This document shows positions 1 through 10,989 of a stretch of DNA of 64,000 bases, piece after piece. The stretch comes from Sycobia sp. Sy_11 (taxonomy: Eukaryota; Arthropoda; Insecta; Hymenoptera; Epichrysomallidae). The stretch spans positions 744,001-808,000 of the forward strand of contig JACCIC010000052.1 of assembly GCA_018907035.1 (NCBI GenBank), in the 5' to 3' direction. How positions within the stretch are numbered: position 1 is the stretch's first letter; the number at the start of each line of letters is the position of its first letter. A model generated the notes under the pieces. It was not told where the DNA came from, searched no databases, and was given only the letters and a program-made list of their open reading frames with translations. The translations under genes were made by a program, and so were the position numbers.

Positions 1-1405
1 AGTACACTAAAACAAAATTTGATCATTTTAAATAAATACATTTCTTCAAATTGAAAGAACGAAGAATTTGTTTAATATAAACAACTGTTTTTCGTTAAGA
101 AAAATATATATTAAAATGTATTAACTGATTTAGTTGAAACGATATTTTTAATTAAAAAAATATTATAAATTATCTAAAAAGAATTTATTTAAGTGGCTAA
201 ATCAATTTCATTTTCTTAAAAGCATTAAATTGCATTTCATAAGCATATCATTAATTTTCATATTTGGTTAGTGAAAAATAAAAATGTTTCCAAAATTTTT
301 TCGCCAGGTGTATCCAAGATTTTCATCACAATTTGTATATTAACGCATGCCTCTACCGGTTGCTATCTTTATAATGAGATTCTTAACCTTTATAATTATA
401 TATATAAAGATTAAACGGCTGAGATTTTGCGTTTCAAATTAAGTTGCGTTGCGTTGCCTACAACACTAATATAATATTGTGTGTATATTTATATATAGTG
501 TATAATCTATAGGAAAAAAATGTACATATAATTATTCTTTATTGCAATATAACATATATCATACGTTTACATAGTTGTAGATTATGAAAATGAGGGTCTA
601 ATATGTTAAGATACTACAGTTCAATTTTATATTTTGTTTCAATTATATAAAATTAAAAATATTTTTTTTAAATATTTCGTTAAAGCAAATAAATATTTTT
701 CGATTGAAGAACCGAATATCTTAAAATAAAATTTTATTTTTCATACATCAAAAAATATATACTGTATTTAAATAATCATTTCAGTATTTTAAATATATAA
801 ATGTCTTAGTTTCAATAAATGATCTACTAATGGTATATGTATAAATCATTTGTATAATATAAAAAGTATGTATTCAAATGGATTAAATTTTACATTGAAG
901 AAAATCTGTAGATAAAGTAAATGTAACAATCGATCAATTTCTTTATTAATTGAAAATTATAAAAAGAAATTAGATGTTTAGAATAATGCGTATTATGTTT
1001 AAGAAAATAAGAACACTTTAACAGCAACAGAATTAATTGAACGAGTTCTTTGTCTGAAGTGTATAATTAAATATCTTCTATCTTGCAAATATTTAGAACT
1101 AAAAAATGTATATTTGAAGGTCTAGTTGCTAGAAATGTATATTTATACATTTTAAATGTATTAGTTTGTTTTGTCTTCTTTCATACTTAAAATATTTAAA
1201 GTATTATATTTAATTCGTAATTTTTTTCTGTGTAACAAAAACAATTATATTGCAATAAAATCGCTTTGATAAAATTAACTTAACATTGAGATAATAATAA
1301 TGACTATTATCAGCAATTTATTTGTATTTATAAATTGAATAGCTCTAGAAATATATGCTAATTGTAGAATGAACTTTTTTCAAAACGATTTTCAAAAATT
1401 ATTTG
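1..1405. other. AT-rich intergenic DNA
   Basis: No open frame of useful length, no splice-flanked exon and no recognisable transposon end is visible on either strand. The stretch is dominated by A/T runs. I see nothing annotatable. Confidence 0.6.
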
Positions 1406-1473
1406 ATTGCTTTTCATATTTTTAAAGCATGCTTTAGGTATAATCATATTTGACATATGCCAATTATATATAA

Positions 1474-1638
1474 GAGAAGGTGAGAGGGAGAGAGAGAGTG
1501 AGAGAAGAAAACTGGAGAAAACACCAAGAGGATTAACAGGGATTGGATTACATGATACTAATGGGACCCGTATACACCATGTGGGCACGTTCACCCAATA
1601 CCTTACTTTCCCTCTCTCTCTCTCTCTCACTCTTTCTG
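1474..1638. repeat. GA-rich and CT-rich tracts in inverted orientation
   Basis: A GAGAGGGAGAGAGAGAG tract near 1480-1505 is matched by a TTCCCTCTCTCTCTC tract near 1607-1630, so the two can pair as a hairpin around a ~100 bp centre. The open frames read through here on both strands are low-complexity artefacts. It lies just upstream of an R1-like element and may be genomic flank or part of its leader. Confidence 0.5.
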
Positions 1639-1838
1639 ACCTGTCTCTCCGTAGGCATCGACACATTGTACGGGGCTTAGCTTAGTAGTTTACACACACA
1701 CAGATACACCAGGATGGAGTTTTGTTACTTTCTCCCCTCGCTACAATTTGTAGAGGGTACTGAGAGAAATAAAATACTCAGGGCGGACAGTAAAAGCTAA
1801 TAGGGATGGCCTCCCGAATCTGAGGCCAATTATGATTA

Positions 1839-3052
1839 ATGTTTGGTATAAACAAGGATATACCCCAGGGAGTAACTCCGGCAAGACCGGTCAATCTCCT
1901 CACCGAATCCGATAGAGTACAAGCCTCTATGATCGATGGTAGCCCCTCAGATTCTGGGGAGAGCAAATCAAACATCATCATAGACAGTACGTTGAACACT
2001 AAGGGAGATGTCATGACGGATCAAGTAGACAGTATTTCTGCTTGAGCCATTTCTATCACGAGCAGAAACAATCATCTAGAGCGACTTGGAGAGAAAATCA
2101 GCCAACTGTTAGATTTTGTGAAAGATAGGCATAACGTGCACAAGACCATTAAGGATCGTGCTCGTTCTATTAATGCTTCATACAAATGCATCAGTATGGT
2201 AGAGGATAATCTGCTGCAGTATCACCGTCCCAGTACTCATGAAGTGGTGATTCAGACTACGCCGAGTCTACGCTCTGATACTAAACGAAGCGCAGCCGAA
2301 GAGATAGAGTCCACTCCTAAAACAGTAGGTAGTAAAAAGATGAAAGAATCATCACTAGGCTCAAGGAGATCATCAGAATCAGTTCGAATACCTACAAGAA
2401 AGTCTGAGGCCAAGGAAAATCAATGGCAGACCACCAAATACAAGAAGCCTAATGGCAAAGATAAGGAATTACCACTCAGGCTTAGTGGACGAAATAGACC
2501 TAATTCCATCTTTATTAAGGCCAATGAAGGAGTTACATACGCGGAGGTACATGAGTTGGCTCGCATTTTAGGAACTATGGTTGGCCATAGCGCATCCACT
2601 TCGATCCTGACCAATCTTATTATATTGGAGATTAAAGATATAGATGAGATTACTACAAAGGATGAAGTCTTAAAGGCTTTGAATAACTGAAGACTAACAT
2701 GTTAATCGCTCGTTCCTTGCGACAAGCTTATGGGGATACTCAGACGGCGGTGGTGTCTGTACCATACAGCCATGCAGCTGAGTTACTACCAGCTGTAGAG
2801 TTCGAAAAGAAAACATAAATAAGGCGTTGCTTCAGGTGTTGGCAGACTGGCCATTTAGCGGCCGTGTGCTCGGGCCCTGACAAAACAAATCTTTGTAGGC
2901 ACTGTGGAGGAAAAGACCATTTATCCAAGCTGTGTGTAAACGAGCCCTGCTGTTTTCTCTGTAAATGTGGAGGAAAAAAGGAGATTAACCATTCAGCATA
3001 CAGCTATAAGTGCCCGATCACTGTGGAGCTTTTAAAAAGACATAAAAGATGA
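1839..3052 (+). pseudogene. ORF1 (Gag-like, zinc-knuckle) of the R1-like element
   Basis: The likely start is the ATG at 1839. The frame is interrupted by TGA at 2043-2045 but continues in the same frame to 2690, giving a polar, Ser/Lys-rich region. Coding then shifts frame and ends at 3052. The C-terminal part holds zinc knuckles CFRCWQTGHLAAVC (CX2CX4HX4C) and CRHCGGKDHLSKLC, then a third Cys/His cluster with wider spacing (CFLCKCGG...H...C). In this family ORF1 binds element RNA and forms the RNP. The frame stop overlaps the ORF2 start. It is damaged by at least one stop and one frameshift. Confidence 0.75.
3049..3052 (+). promoter_or_regulatory. ATGA overlap of ORF1 stop and ORF2 start
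   Basis: The ATG of ORF2 (3049-3051) overlaps the TGA of ORF1 (3050-3052). In SART1-type and related LINEs such overlaps support coupled termination and reinitiation. The same ATGA occurs in the R1-like element at 59098-59101. Confidence 0.6.
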
Positions 3053-5560
3053 GAATACTCCAACTGAATACTAACCATTGCGTAACGGCCCATGACCTAC
3101 TGAAGCAGACAATAAAGGAGCTAAGAATAGACATTGCTGTAATCTCCGAACTATATTGTGACACGGACAGACCACAGCGCTGGATAAGTGATACAAGCAA
3201 TAGAGCGGCCCTCTGGATTGGTCAAAATAGGCAGGTACTAAAGCAATCTAATCATCGGAGCGAATTGATATCCTGGGCTAAAATACAATTAAACTACGTT
3301 TTTAGTGTATATACTCCTCCAAGCTTGACGGACAAGCAGTTTGAAATTCTTGTAGCTAAATTAGTTGATGAGGTCATGCATAAGAAACCATTATTAATCG
3401 CTGGTGATTTTAACGTAAGCGTGGTCCACAGCCTGGAGAAGCGCTTCAACAAATAACAGAGATAGTATGCTGCTTGATGGCCTTAATTTTCTTCAACTCC
3501 ACGTGGTTAATAAGAGATTTGAATTCACTTTCATTAGGGGAGATAAACAATCAGTCATTGATATAACATTCGCCAGTGATGACCTGATTCAGCGGATCCT
3601 TAATTCGAGAGTAAGCGACCTTTACACTCACAGTGATCACAGGGCGATCTTGTACGAGATTGCAGAGAAGAAAGTGAAGAACAAGTGAAATGAGTGAATG
3701 CCCACATGAAAATGGAACATCAGATCGCTAGACTGTGAAGTGTTCGCCACTATAATATCAGAAGAGCGTTTAGAATATGGTGCACCAGGCCATCTGGCAA
3801 ATGTACTCATGAAGCATATCTCTGAAGCATGTGATGCATCGATGACTAGGACTAAGAGCGAATTTAAACATCGTCAATCTGTCTACTGGTGGACAAATGA
3901 AATTCCAAAATTGCGCAAACAATGTCATCGCGCACGTAGAATTGCCCAAAGAGCCCGCACCCATCGTGATACGTTTAATAGTTTATTGAAAGAAGCTCAA
4001 AGAACGCTTGTCAAGGCCATTATGGCAAGCAAGCGTCGATGCTGGCTTGAACTGTGTGCAGAGGCCAACAATCACTTATGGGGACGACCCGCTTGCACTG
4101 TACTGATTGATAAGATTGTTTCTGCTCTATTTCTCAATGACACCCAAGGGACTGTGCTGCGCACGCAATGCTCGGACGATATACCTCCTATAACAGAAAT
4201 GGAGCTACATAATGCTTACGCGAAGATTAGAGACAATGCTGCCCCTGGCCCTGATGGTATACCTAATGCTGCAGTTAAGTTGGCGATACAGAAGAACCCA
4301 TCTATATTTCTAAAAGTATATAATGCTTATCTTCTTGAGGGTATTTTTCCTGATTACTGGAAAACTCAAGGGTAGTTCTGTTACCTAAGGGCAATAAGCC
4401 ACTTGATAATCCGTCATCAAACAGGCCATTGTGCATGATCGATTCGGTAGGTAAAATATTTGAAAAAATAATATGTAGCCGGCTGGAAGCATTCACTGAA
4501 GGATTGCACGGTTTATTCTCACGCCAATTTGGATTTCGGCAATCAAAATCAACAGTCGATGCTACGAAACTGGTAGTGTGTACCGCAAGAAATGCAATCA
4601 GTGGTAAGAGATGGAAAGGTGGCACTAAAGAGTATTGTGCCATTGTCGCTTTAGATGTCAAGAATGCCTTCAACTCAGCGCGCTGGTCTTCTATGATCAA
4701 TTCTCTTAATGAGTTCGGAGTACCTGGTTTTCTACAGAATGCTGTGGACAGCTACTTTGAAAATAGGATAATATTATACCGAACAGATGAAGACATTGTA
4801 TCGCATAAGGTTACTGCGGGAGTCCCCGAGGGCTCGGTTATGGGACCTATATTGTGGAATATTATGTATGATGGCGTGTTAAGGAATCTACAACCACCTG
4901 GTTCAATAACAATAGACTACGCCGATGATATCGCACTAGTAGTGACGGCTAAGACCCTTGAAAAACTTACTGAAAATGCCAATGAGGCAATCAGCAACAT
5001 TAGTAGATGCATTAAGTCGGCTGGTCTACAATTAGCGGACCACAAGCCAGAAGTAGTTCTTGTCAGCAGTCGTAAGAAGGTAGATAGTATTAGTCTTAAA
5101 GTTGGTAGCTGCTGATTTAGTTCTGCGCCATCTTTACGATACTTGGGTGTACAGCTTGATACCAGATTAAACTTCAAAGAGCATCTAAAGATATCTGGTG
5201 AAAAAGCGCAACGAGTTGCAGTTGCCTTGTGTCGGCTCATGCCTAATATTGGTGGCCCACGCCCGCCCCAGAGGAAGCTATTAGCTTATGTTGTTAATTC
5301 TGTCGGCATGTATGCAGCGCCAATCTGGTATCATGCATGTGGAATTAATAAGCCGATAAGACCAGAGAGCATTATATCAATAATGCTGGAATCTCCTGAA
5401 AACTGGAAGGCAGTAGCAAGTTTCGCAAAAAAGGTGATGACCAAACTTAGAAATGCCGATAGCATTAGGCGAATGGCCCAAGATGAATTAGGCTAGCTGA
5501 TTCTATTTAACTTGCAGAGGATGAACGCCGAACCCCTGATCACTTGTGTGCATGGGAGAC
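3049..5560 (+). pseudogene. ORF2 (AP endonuclease plus reverse transcriptase) of the R1-like element
   Basis: The ATG at 3049 opens an AP-like endonuclease domain: QLNTNHC, ISELY and LIAGDFNV, then after a frame change near 3460, IDITFAS and THSDHRAI. A stop at 3688 is followed by the thumb and RT region: APGPDGIP at about 4240-4265, a frame break near 4375, FGFRQSKST, LDVKNAFNSARW and the catalytic YADD at about 4918-4930. ORF 5143-5496 continues the C-terminal region. After another break, residues DHLCAWE (5539-5559) match the C-terminal zinc-finger end seen in R1-type ORF2. The usual role is target nicking and target-primed reverse transcription. Multiple breaks make it non-functional. Confidence 0.8.
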
Positions 5561-5734
5561 GTAGGATAATGTCATAAGAAGAGGAGCTGTATAGGCTAAC
5601 TAACTGACCCGCCAAAGTAATATTCCCGGGTATTTCCGGCGGGATGCTGGTTTCGAGAGGTCACTAGTGCTCTGCCTACGCCTATAAAAAAAAAGAAAAA
5701 AAACACACTACATACACATTTTTATATGTGTAAA

Positions 5735-5888
5735 GAACAAACACACACACACACACATATATATATTATTAAAATTATATTAATGTAAATAAGATTCGCT
5801 CGATTTTTACTACAAATTAGATGTAAAAATCCGGCTGCTGCAAAAAAACGAAAAATAATTGTATTCACATACACAAACATAAATACCC

Positions 5889-5955
<67 letters not shown>

Positions 5956-6033
5956 CAGGAAAAGAGAGAGCGAGTGAGAGAATGGATTTTTAGTGTCGAA
6001 ATAGAAAAAAGAATTACTAGACGCATTTCTTTT

Positions 6034-6080
<47 letters not shown>

Positions 6081-6100
6081 AGAGAGAGAGAGAGAGTGGA
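5735..6100. repeat. Microsatellite cluster: (CA)n, (TA)n, (GA)n
   Basis: A short (CA)n run at about 5740-5758 leads into (TA)n. A long, slightly interrupted (GA)n tract covers about 5896-5955. A (TA)n run at about 6031-6076 is followed by (GA)n at about 6080-6097. No coding signal. Confidence 0.9.
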
Positions 6101-6589
6101 CTTTGGTTGCGGTTGAAGTCCGTCCGAACTTGCCGAAATAAAGAAAAGAATTAGTCACGCATTTATATTAAAATGTATATATAGACGTATAGTTGCGCAG
6201 TTACTTTCTTTTTTGCTCGGTCCTTCACTTCCCCTACTTTCCCTATTCGACATCGTGTCGGCCTGCCACCTTGCCCCTCCCCTTAACAGCAGCCTGTACA
6301 CGCGCCCACTGTTTCTCCTTCTTTGCTGTAATGCCTTAATTATATTATATATTAAATGTCCGAATAACTATTCGGATATTTTTCAGCAGTGCGCTACATT
6401 TGCTACATTCGCTACGAGATTGCAGACGGACCTTGTTCGTGATTCTGCCGCAAAATCTGGCACTGTCACGGAACCAACGTCGCCTATGTCTAATAAGCCC
6501 GCAAGGGCGAACAGGATGTCGCAGCCCAGAAGTAATATCCTCATAGACGGTTCCTGCGCTGCATTTACGCCATCGTGAGGAGATCTCCT
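6101..6589. other. Unassigned mixed-composition stretch
   Basis: An open frame from 6213 to 6578 (121 codons, plus strand) is low in recognisable motifs. Its second half (Ser/Thr/Pro/Arg-rich) could be a Gag-like fragment of the adjoining non-LTR element, but I cannot support that. A small hairpin, CCGAATAACTATTCGG, lies near 6359-6374. Confidence 0.25.
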
Positions 6590-6780
6590 CGGTGCACGCC
6601 TGCCGACCCCGACTCGCAGCTCTTTTCAGTGCTGTGGGAAGCAGTCGAGGGGACTGCACTGAGGAGGTAGTTTTTTAGTGGATATGCCCTCACAGGTGAG
6701 TCCTACATATCCGTGGACCGGTCCCCGAGATCCATAAATGATTTTTCTCCTCCTCAAAAAAAAAAAATAAATAAATAAAT
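6590..6780 (+). mobile_element. 3' end of a 5'-truncated R1-like non-LTR element
   Basis: A GC-richer segment containing CCTCACAGGTGAG and CCGTGGACCGGTCCCC ends in TTTTTCTCCTCCTC followed by an A-run and (AAAT)n tail at 6756-6780. This resembles the 3' UTR and tail of arthropod R1-type LINEs, from which the coding part has been lost. The tail directly abuts the first LTR of element A, so the LTR element inserted at or next to it. Confidence 0.5.
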
Positions 6781-7579
6781 CGGCGGCTCGTCCGATATTA
6801 TACGAGCGGCGACGATAATACTCGATAATTTTATTGTAAAAGGACCTGCAAAAGGCAAAATCGAGGAGTTCGTACAGAGAACTGGCTGACCCGAAGTTGT
6901 ATCACTTGAACTCCTTCCGGAGCTAACTATTGTCCAGAGCTCGATTAATCCTGACCAAATTTATCACTACCGAAATTATTAACTTGATCTCTTTTGCGAA
7001 GCGCTCCTCAAAATACTAACGGTTAATAATTTTACCTTACCCGAAGAGAACGTGATCCTGGTTGCGAGGCGCTCCTCAAAAGACAAGCAGTTCTCTTATC
7101 CTGTAAATTCTATTACCTATTAACTCTTGATTCTGGTTGAGAAGCGCTACGTAAAAGACCAGCGGAGTTAATCTCACCTTAGTTTTTACCTAGAATAAAA
7201 TCTACCTGATACAGTTAATTTCCCCGCGTGGAAAATAGCACCGATTTTCCGTGCGGAAACTAGCGCCGGATTAATTAAATTTCACGGAAACTAGCGTGCG
7301 GTTAAATAAATTGTATAATTACGAGTTTATAAGTCTAGTTTATTAAGTTTTTTACTAAGTTTATTAAGTAATTATTTTCTTTTTTTTTGTTACAGAACCA
7401 TGACATTTGGATTATCTTACTTTGAATAAATTTATTTTTATATTTTTCTAAACAAAATATACTGTGTTATAAAATTATTTTCCCGTTCCGCCGTCCAATT
7501 CCGAATATACTGCCTCCCGTCTCAAATTACTCTGGAAAAATACCACATAAGATATCCCGAGGGGGATAGGAACGTTAGA
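6781..7579 (+). repeat. 5' LTR of element A
   Basis: It is homologous to 13809-14565 and, more distantly, to 31000-31791. Visible signals: a degraded TATA motif (TGTAAAAGG, ~6835), three nested hairpins (6974-7172), a polypyrimidine tract ending in CAG at 7395 that looks like a splice acceptor, and AATAAA at 7425-7430. It ends in GGAACGTTAGA, immediately followed by the primer site. About 0.8 kb, long for a gypsy LTR but not exceptional. Confidence 0.85.
6974..7172 (+). other. Three-hairpin RNA-structure array in LTR copy 1
   Basis: Hairpin 1 spans 6974-7031 (outer stem AATTATTAAC with GTTAATAATT), hairpin 2 7044-7097 (AAGAGAAC with GTTCTCTT), hairpin 3 7119-7172 (ATTAACTC with GAGTTAAT). 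Each encloses a common core of the type CTGGT-TGC-GAGG-CGCT-CCTC-AAAAG-ACCAG. In this copy the cores of hairpins 1 and 3 carry mismatches; hairpin 2 is nearly complete. They lie downstream of the TATA box, so would be in the transcript. Confidence 0.75.
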
Positions 7580-7597
7580 TGGCGCCCGAAAAGGAAC
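7580..7597 (+). promoter_or_regulatory. Primer binding site, tRNA-Lys type
   Basis: TGGCGCCCGAAAAGGAAC begins directly after the 5' LTR. It differs at two positions from the well-known 18 nt primer site complementary to tRNA-Lys(UUU). It would prime minus-strand cDNA synthesis and fixes the 5' LTR/internal boundary. Confidence 0.8.
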
Positions 7598-7765
7598 TAT
7601 TTTAAGGAATCCGTAAAATTAATATTTGATTAAATTTCTTATTTCTGTAATAACCGAATAATTTCTTTAAACGGAAATTTTTAAATTATTATACAGAAAC
7701 CCCTTGTTTTCGATTTGTGTGAAAAGAGCCTAGTGGCGTGTTGAGCCGATGCACGAAGTGCATTT

Positions 7766-7766
<1 letters not shown>

Positions 7767-7810
<44 letters not shown>
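7767..7810. repeat. (TA)n microsatellite in the element A leader
   Basis: An uninterrupted TA dinucleotide run sits in the untranslated leader between the primer site and gag. It is absent from any coding frame. Confidence 0.95.
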
Positions 7811-7812
<2 letters not shown>

Positions 7813-7970
7813 AATTGCAATAAAATTAACTCTTTTGAAAATAGTAAACTGAATTAATAGTTTTCTTGTAGAAAAAATAAAAAGAAATTATTTTTTCCAT
7901 TCCAGAAAAATAAAAGTATTACACAGTATATTTTTTTTGTTTTGTCGTTTCTAATTAAAATCTTGGTAAA

Positions 7971-9112
7971 ATGGCAAAATCCAGAGAAAGCTGGATTTAT
8001 AATTGTCAAAAGAACAAATAGAAAACGAACTCGTAAAAAATAATTTGCCAATAGACGGCACAAAAGCATATTTGCGCCAGTGCTTAATTGCTCATGCACG
8101 GGCTCACCCGAAGCTCTATAGTGATCAACCCGAAGACGAACAAGACTTCAATGAAGATTTCAACCGCACGCAAGATATTTGGCAGAAATCGAAGGAGAAT
8201 TCAGACAACTTCGTATACAGCTTCTTAATCAACAAGCTGCCGCTTCGACTTTCAGTCCTGTCATCGCACGCCCTGCATCGAATACACCTTACGGGACTCC
8301 GCTTGTTACTGTTTATGTAAAGCAATCAACTGCTGTGCTAGAAAACGCCAAAGTGATGGACGAAATGAGTAAATGGAATTGCTATTTTGATGGAAAAACT
8401 TACAGTCTTTTCTCGAAAGAATCCATGAACTACAACGAGCATATAATTTGTCCAATCAAGAAATTCTCAACGGATTTCCAGAATTATTAAGAGGTGATGC
8501 TCAGTTGTGGCACAGAAATTATGCCTCAATATTTAAAACTTTCATATAATTATAAGAAGGACTGAAAAAATTTTATTTGTCGCCTAGTGAACGTCAAAAT
8601 TTAGATAGACAAATACATAACCGTCTACAAAAGTCTAATGAGGATATACGTACATTTGACAACTTACTAATCACGCTAATAAGAAGTCGAGGAGGTTTCA
8701 CAGAGGAACAAAAAACCGAAACTATGTATTACAATATGCTCGCCCAATATCGACTATATATTCGCCGTGATGATGTCATGTCTACGTCAAATATTGTACA
8801 ACACGTAGAAGAATACTTAGAAACCAAGATACAGTGTGAGAAGCAGAGAAGTTCGACTAGTCATAGATCTACACATACACCAGAATATAAAACCAGAAAA
8901 TCCGAAATTCGTGTACATAATTATAACAATAAAATTGCTACAGTGTACGACTGAAATAAGTGTTGCTGGACATGCAAACAGACGGTACACGACCGCTTCA
9001 AGTGCACAAATCAGCAGAAAATCTTTTGTTCATATTGTGTTCGCGATGACGTTTATACTCGCGACTGCAAGTGTCATCCATCGGAAAACGCCAGAAGGGC
9101 CGAGCCCACACT
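7971..9112 (+). pseudogene. gag of element A with N-terminal SAP-like domain
   Basis: After a possible ATG at 7971, the frame beginning near 8003 reads LSKEQIENELVKNNLPIDG..KAYLRQCL, matching the SAP DNA-binding fold pattern (two helices around a LP.xG.K turn). A frameshift near 8165 leads to the middle region, then RGDAQLWHRN (8491-8520) and the capsid-like ORF 8577-8954 (RQIHNRLQKSNEDIRTFDNL, GGFTEEQ, YIRRDD), as in arthropod gypsy Gag. After a stop at 8952 come zinc knuckles CWTCKQTVHDRFKC and CSYCVRDDVYTRDC; the second has Val where His is expected. Gag would form the particle and bind RNA. Stops and frameshifts make it dead. Confidence 0.8.
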
Positions 9113-9480
9113 GAACCCAGCTCGGCCCATCAACACCAATTAAAAAGAGAAACAGATAACCGACATTTCGTGAGAGTGATGATTTGCGATTACGAAGTAT
9201 CAGCCCTTCTGGATGTTGGATCTGTAAGTTCTTACGTAAGTGAACAATTAGTTAAGTTTGCATGAAATACGGATGGCACACTGAGCCAAGTAATCGTATT
9301 GCAGTCTTGGCAAACGGCTCAGAAATTGGACCTTGGATAAAAAAGATTTATGGACCGATATATGTGAAAGGAAAGAGATTTCAACAAAAATTTTTAGTAA
9401 TGAATGGATTGGGCCATCCTATGCTCTTAGGCATGGATACTCTTTAAAAACTCGAGATCCGTATAACATTAAATAATCGT
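9113..9480 (+). pseudogene. Aspartic protease of element A
   Basis: The frame ending at 9265 contains FVRVMICDYEVSALLDVGS, where the retropepsin active site DTG/DSG reads D-V-G, so the catalytic loop is altered. After a frame change at ~9262 the protein continues through IAVLANGS (flap region), FLVMNGLG and PMLLGMDTL, matching the C-terminal hydrophobic-G motif of retropepsins. It would process Gag-Pol. The DTG loop change and the frameshift indicate inactivity. Confidence 0.75.
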
Positions 9481-9600
9481 GAGATAACCAAAACTTCAGG
9501 CGACCAGGTACATCAAATATGTACGATTGGAGCACCTTACGGACTACAGAACTTAAATTCAATCGAATCACAAACACTATAAAAATTCTTAAAAACAGAA

Positions 9601-10925
9601 ATGGATAAATTCAACTTTATCAAAGGTCCTACTCCGCTTCTACAGCACGAAATCATCTTAGAGGAAAAAACAGCGATTAGACAGACATATCGACCGAGAA
9701 AGCCGGCTATGCAAAAAATTATTAATCAAGAGGTTGATAAAGTGCTTAGTGAAAATCTGATAAGACCGTCCAGCAGTCCGTGGAGTTCACCTGTAATAAT
9801 CGTAAAAAAGAAAGACGGAAAAGCTCGATTCTGTGTGGATTTTAGGAAGATGAATAAAGTGACAAAGAAAGACGCTTATCCCTTGCCGCAAATTAATACA
9901 ACATTAGATAAACTACGAGTAGCACGATATCTTTCGACTCTAGATATAAAAAATGAATATTGGCAAGTTGCATTAATAACAGAAAGTCGTTCTATCACTG
10001 CCTTTACAGTGGCCGGAAAAGATCTATTTGAATTCAACGTAATGCCGTTTGGCTTGCATTCAGCACCGGCTACGTTCCAACGACTTTTAGACAGAGTAAT
10101 CACTCCTGAGATGGCACCATATGCATTTGCATATCTAGAAGATGTTGTAGTAGTCTCATCTACGTTCGAGGAACATCTGGAAAAATAGAGAAAAGTTTTC
10201 AACCACCTGAAAATTGCAAAACTGAAGCCGAATCCATATAAGTGCCATTTTGCTCGCTCAAGTCTAAAATATCTAGGACATATAGTAGACAAAAACGGTC
10301 TACAAACCGATCTGGAGAAATTGACTGCCGTACTTAATTTAGCGCTACCAAGATATATGAAAGAAATTCAACGATTTATGGGCCTGATATCATGATATAG
10401 GAGATTCCTGAAAGATATCTCAAATTTTGCCGCACCATTATACCGTTTAACTAGGAAAAAAGCTAAGTTGAATTAAGAAAAAACAGAGCAAGATGCTTTT
10501 GACAAAATCAAGCAGCTTCTGACAAATGCACCCATCCTTTCCTGTCCAGACAGGAGCCGCCCATTTATCCTGCAACCGGATGCCAGTAAAGAAGGATTGG
10601 GGGCAGCGCTTACACAAGCATATGAGAGCAGCGAAAGAGTCATCGCATTTGCCAGCCGAACGCTCACCCCAGCCGAAAAGAATTATTCTAACACTGAACT
10701 AGAATGACTATCAATTAAATGGGGTGTGTGAAAATTTCGTGATTATCTTGAAGGATATCACTTGATTGTATTGACAGACTATCAATCGTTGAAATGACTC
10801 AATAATATTGAAAATCCGTCTGGTCGTTTAGCCCGCTGGGTAGTCGAATTAAGTCAATATGATTTTGAAATTAAATATCGTCCAGGAAAAGATAATTTCC
10901 ACTCGATACACTATCTCGACAGCCA
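9601..10925 (+). pseudogene. Reverse transcriptase and RNase H of element A
   Basis: ORF 9601-10188 covers the RT fingers and palm: SSSPWSSPVIIVKKKDGKAR, FCVDFRKMNKVT, TLDIKNEYWQV (first Asp kept), MPFGLHSAPATFQR and YLEDVVV, where the invariant YxDD is Y-L-E-D. In the same frame it passes stops at 10186, ~10393, ~10474, ~10705, ~10729 and ~10795 through KYLGHIVDKNG, FMGLIS.YRRFLKDIS, RNase H FILQPDASKEGLGA, ASRTLTPAEKNYSNTELE and LTDYQSLK. Several stops fall where the family has Trp. Gypsy-type Pol, catalytically dead. Confidence 0.9.
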
Positions 10926-10989
10926 TTAGCAGTCAAAGCTACCGAAATTAAAGTAGAAGATTGGTATGATAAATTGTACAAAAATGTGA

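Larger units (their letters stand above)
1690..5702 (+). mobile_element. R1-clade-like non-LTR retrotransposon, near full length, decayed
   Basis: Two consecutive reading frames are present: a Gag-like ORF1 with three zinc knuckles, then ORF2 with an apurinic-type endonuclease, a reverse transcriptase and a C-terminal Zn motif. The A-rich stretch near 5683-5702 is the likely 3' tail. This order is typical of R1/TRAS/Waldo-type LINEs of arthropods. The 5' boundary is uncertain; I place it near 1690, after the GA/CT tracts. Several stops and frameshifts show the copy is dead. The clade assignment rests on motifs, not on a phylogeny. Confidence 0.75.

Noticed and set aside
10186..10800. Many in-frame stops at expected Trp positions, suggesting an alternative genetic code or targeted G-to-A editing
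   Set aside because: TAA and TAG also occur, frameshifts coexist, and the host SPCS1 gene uses the standard code. Trp codons reach a stop by single G-to-A transitions, so ordinary decay explains the pattern.
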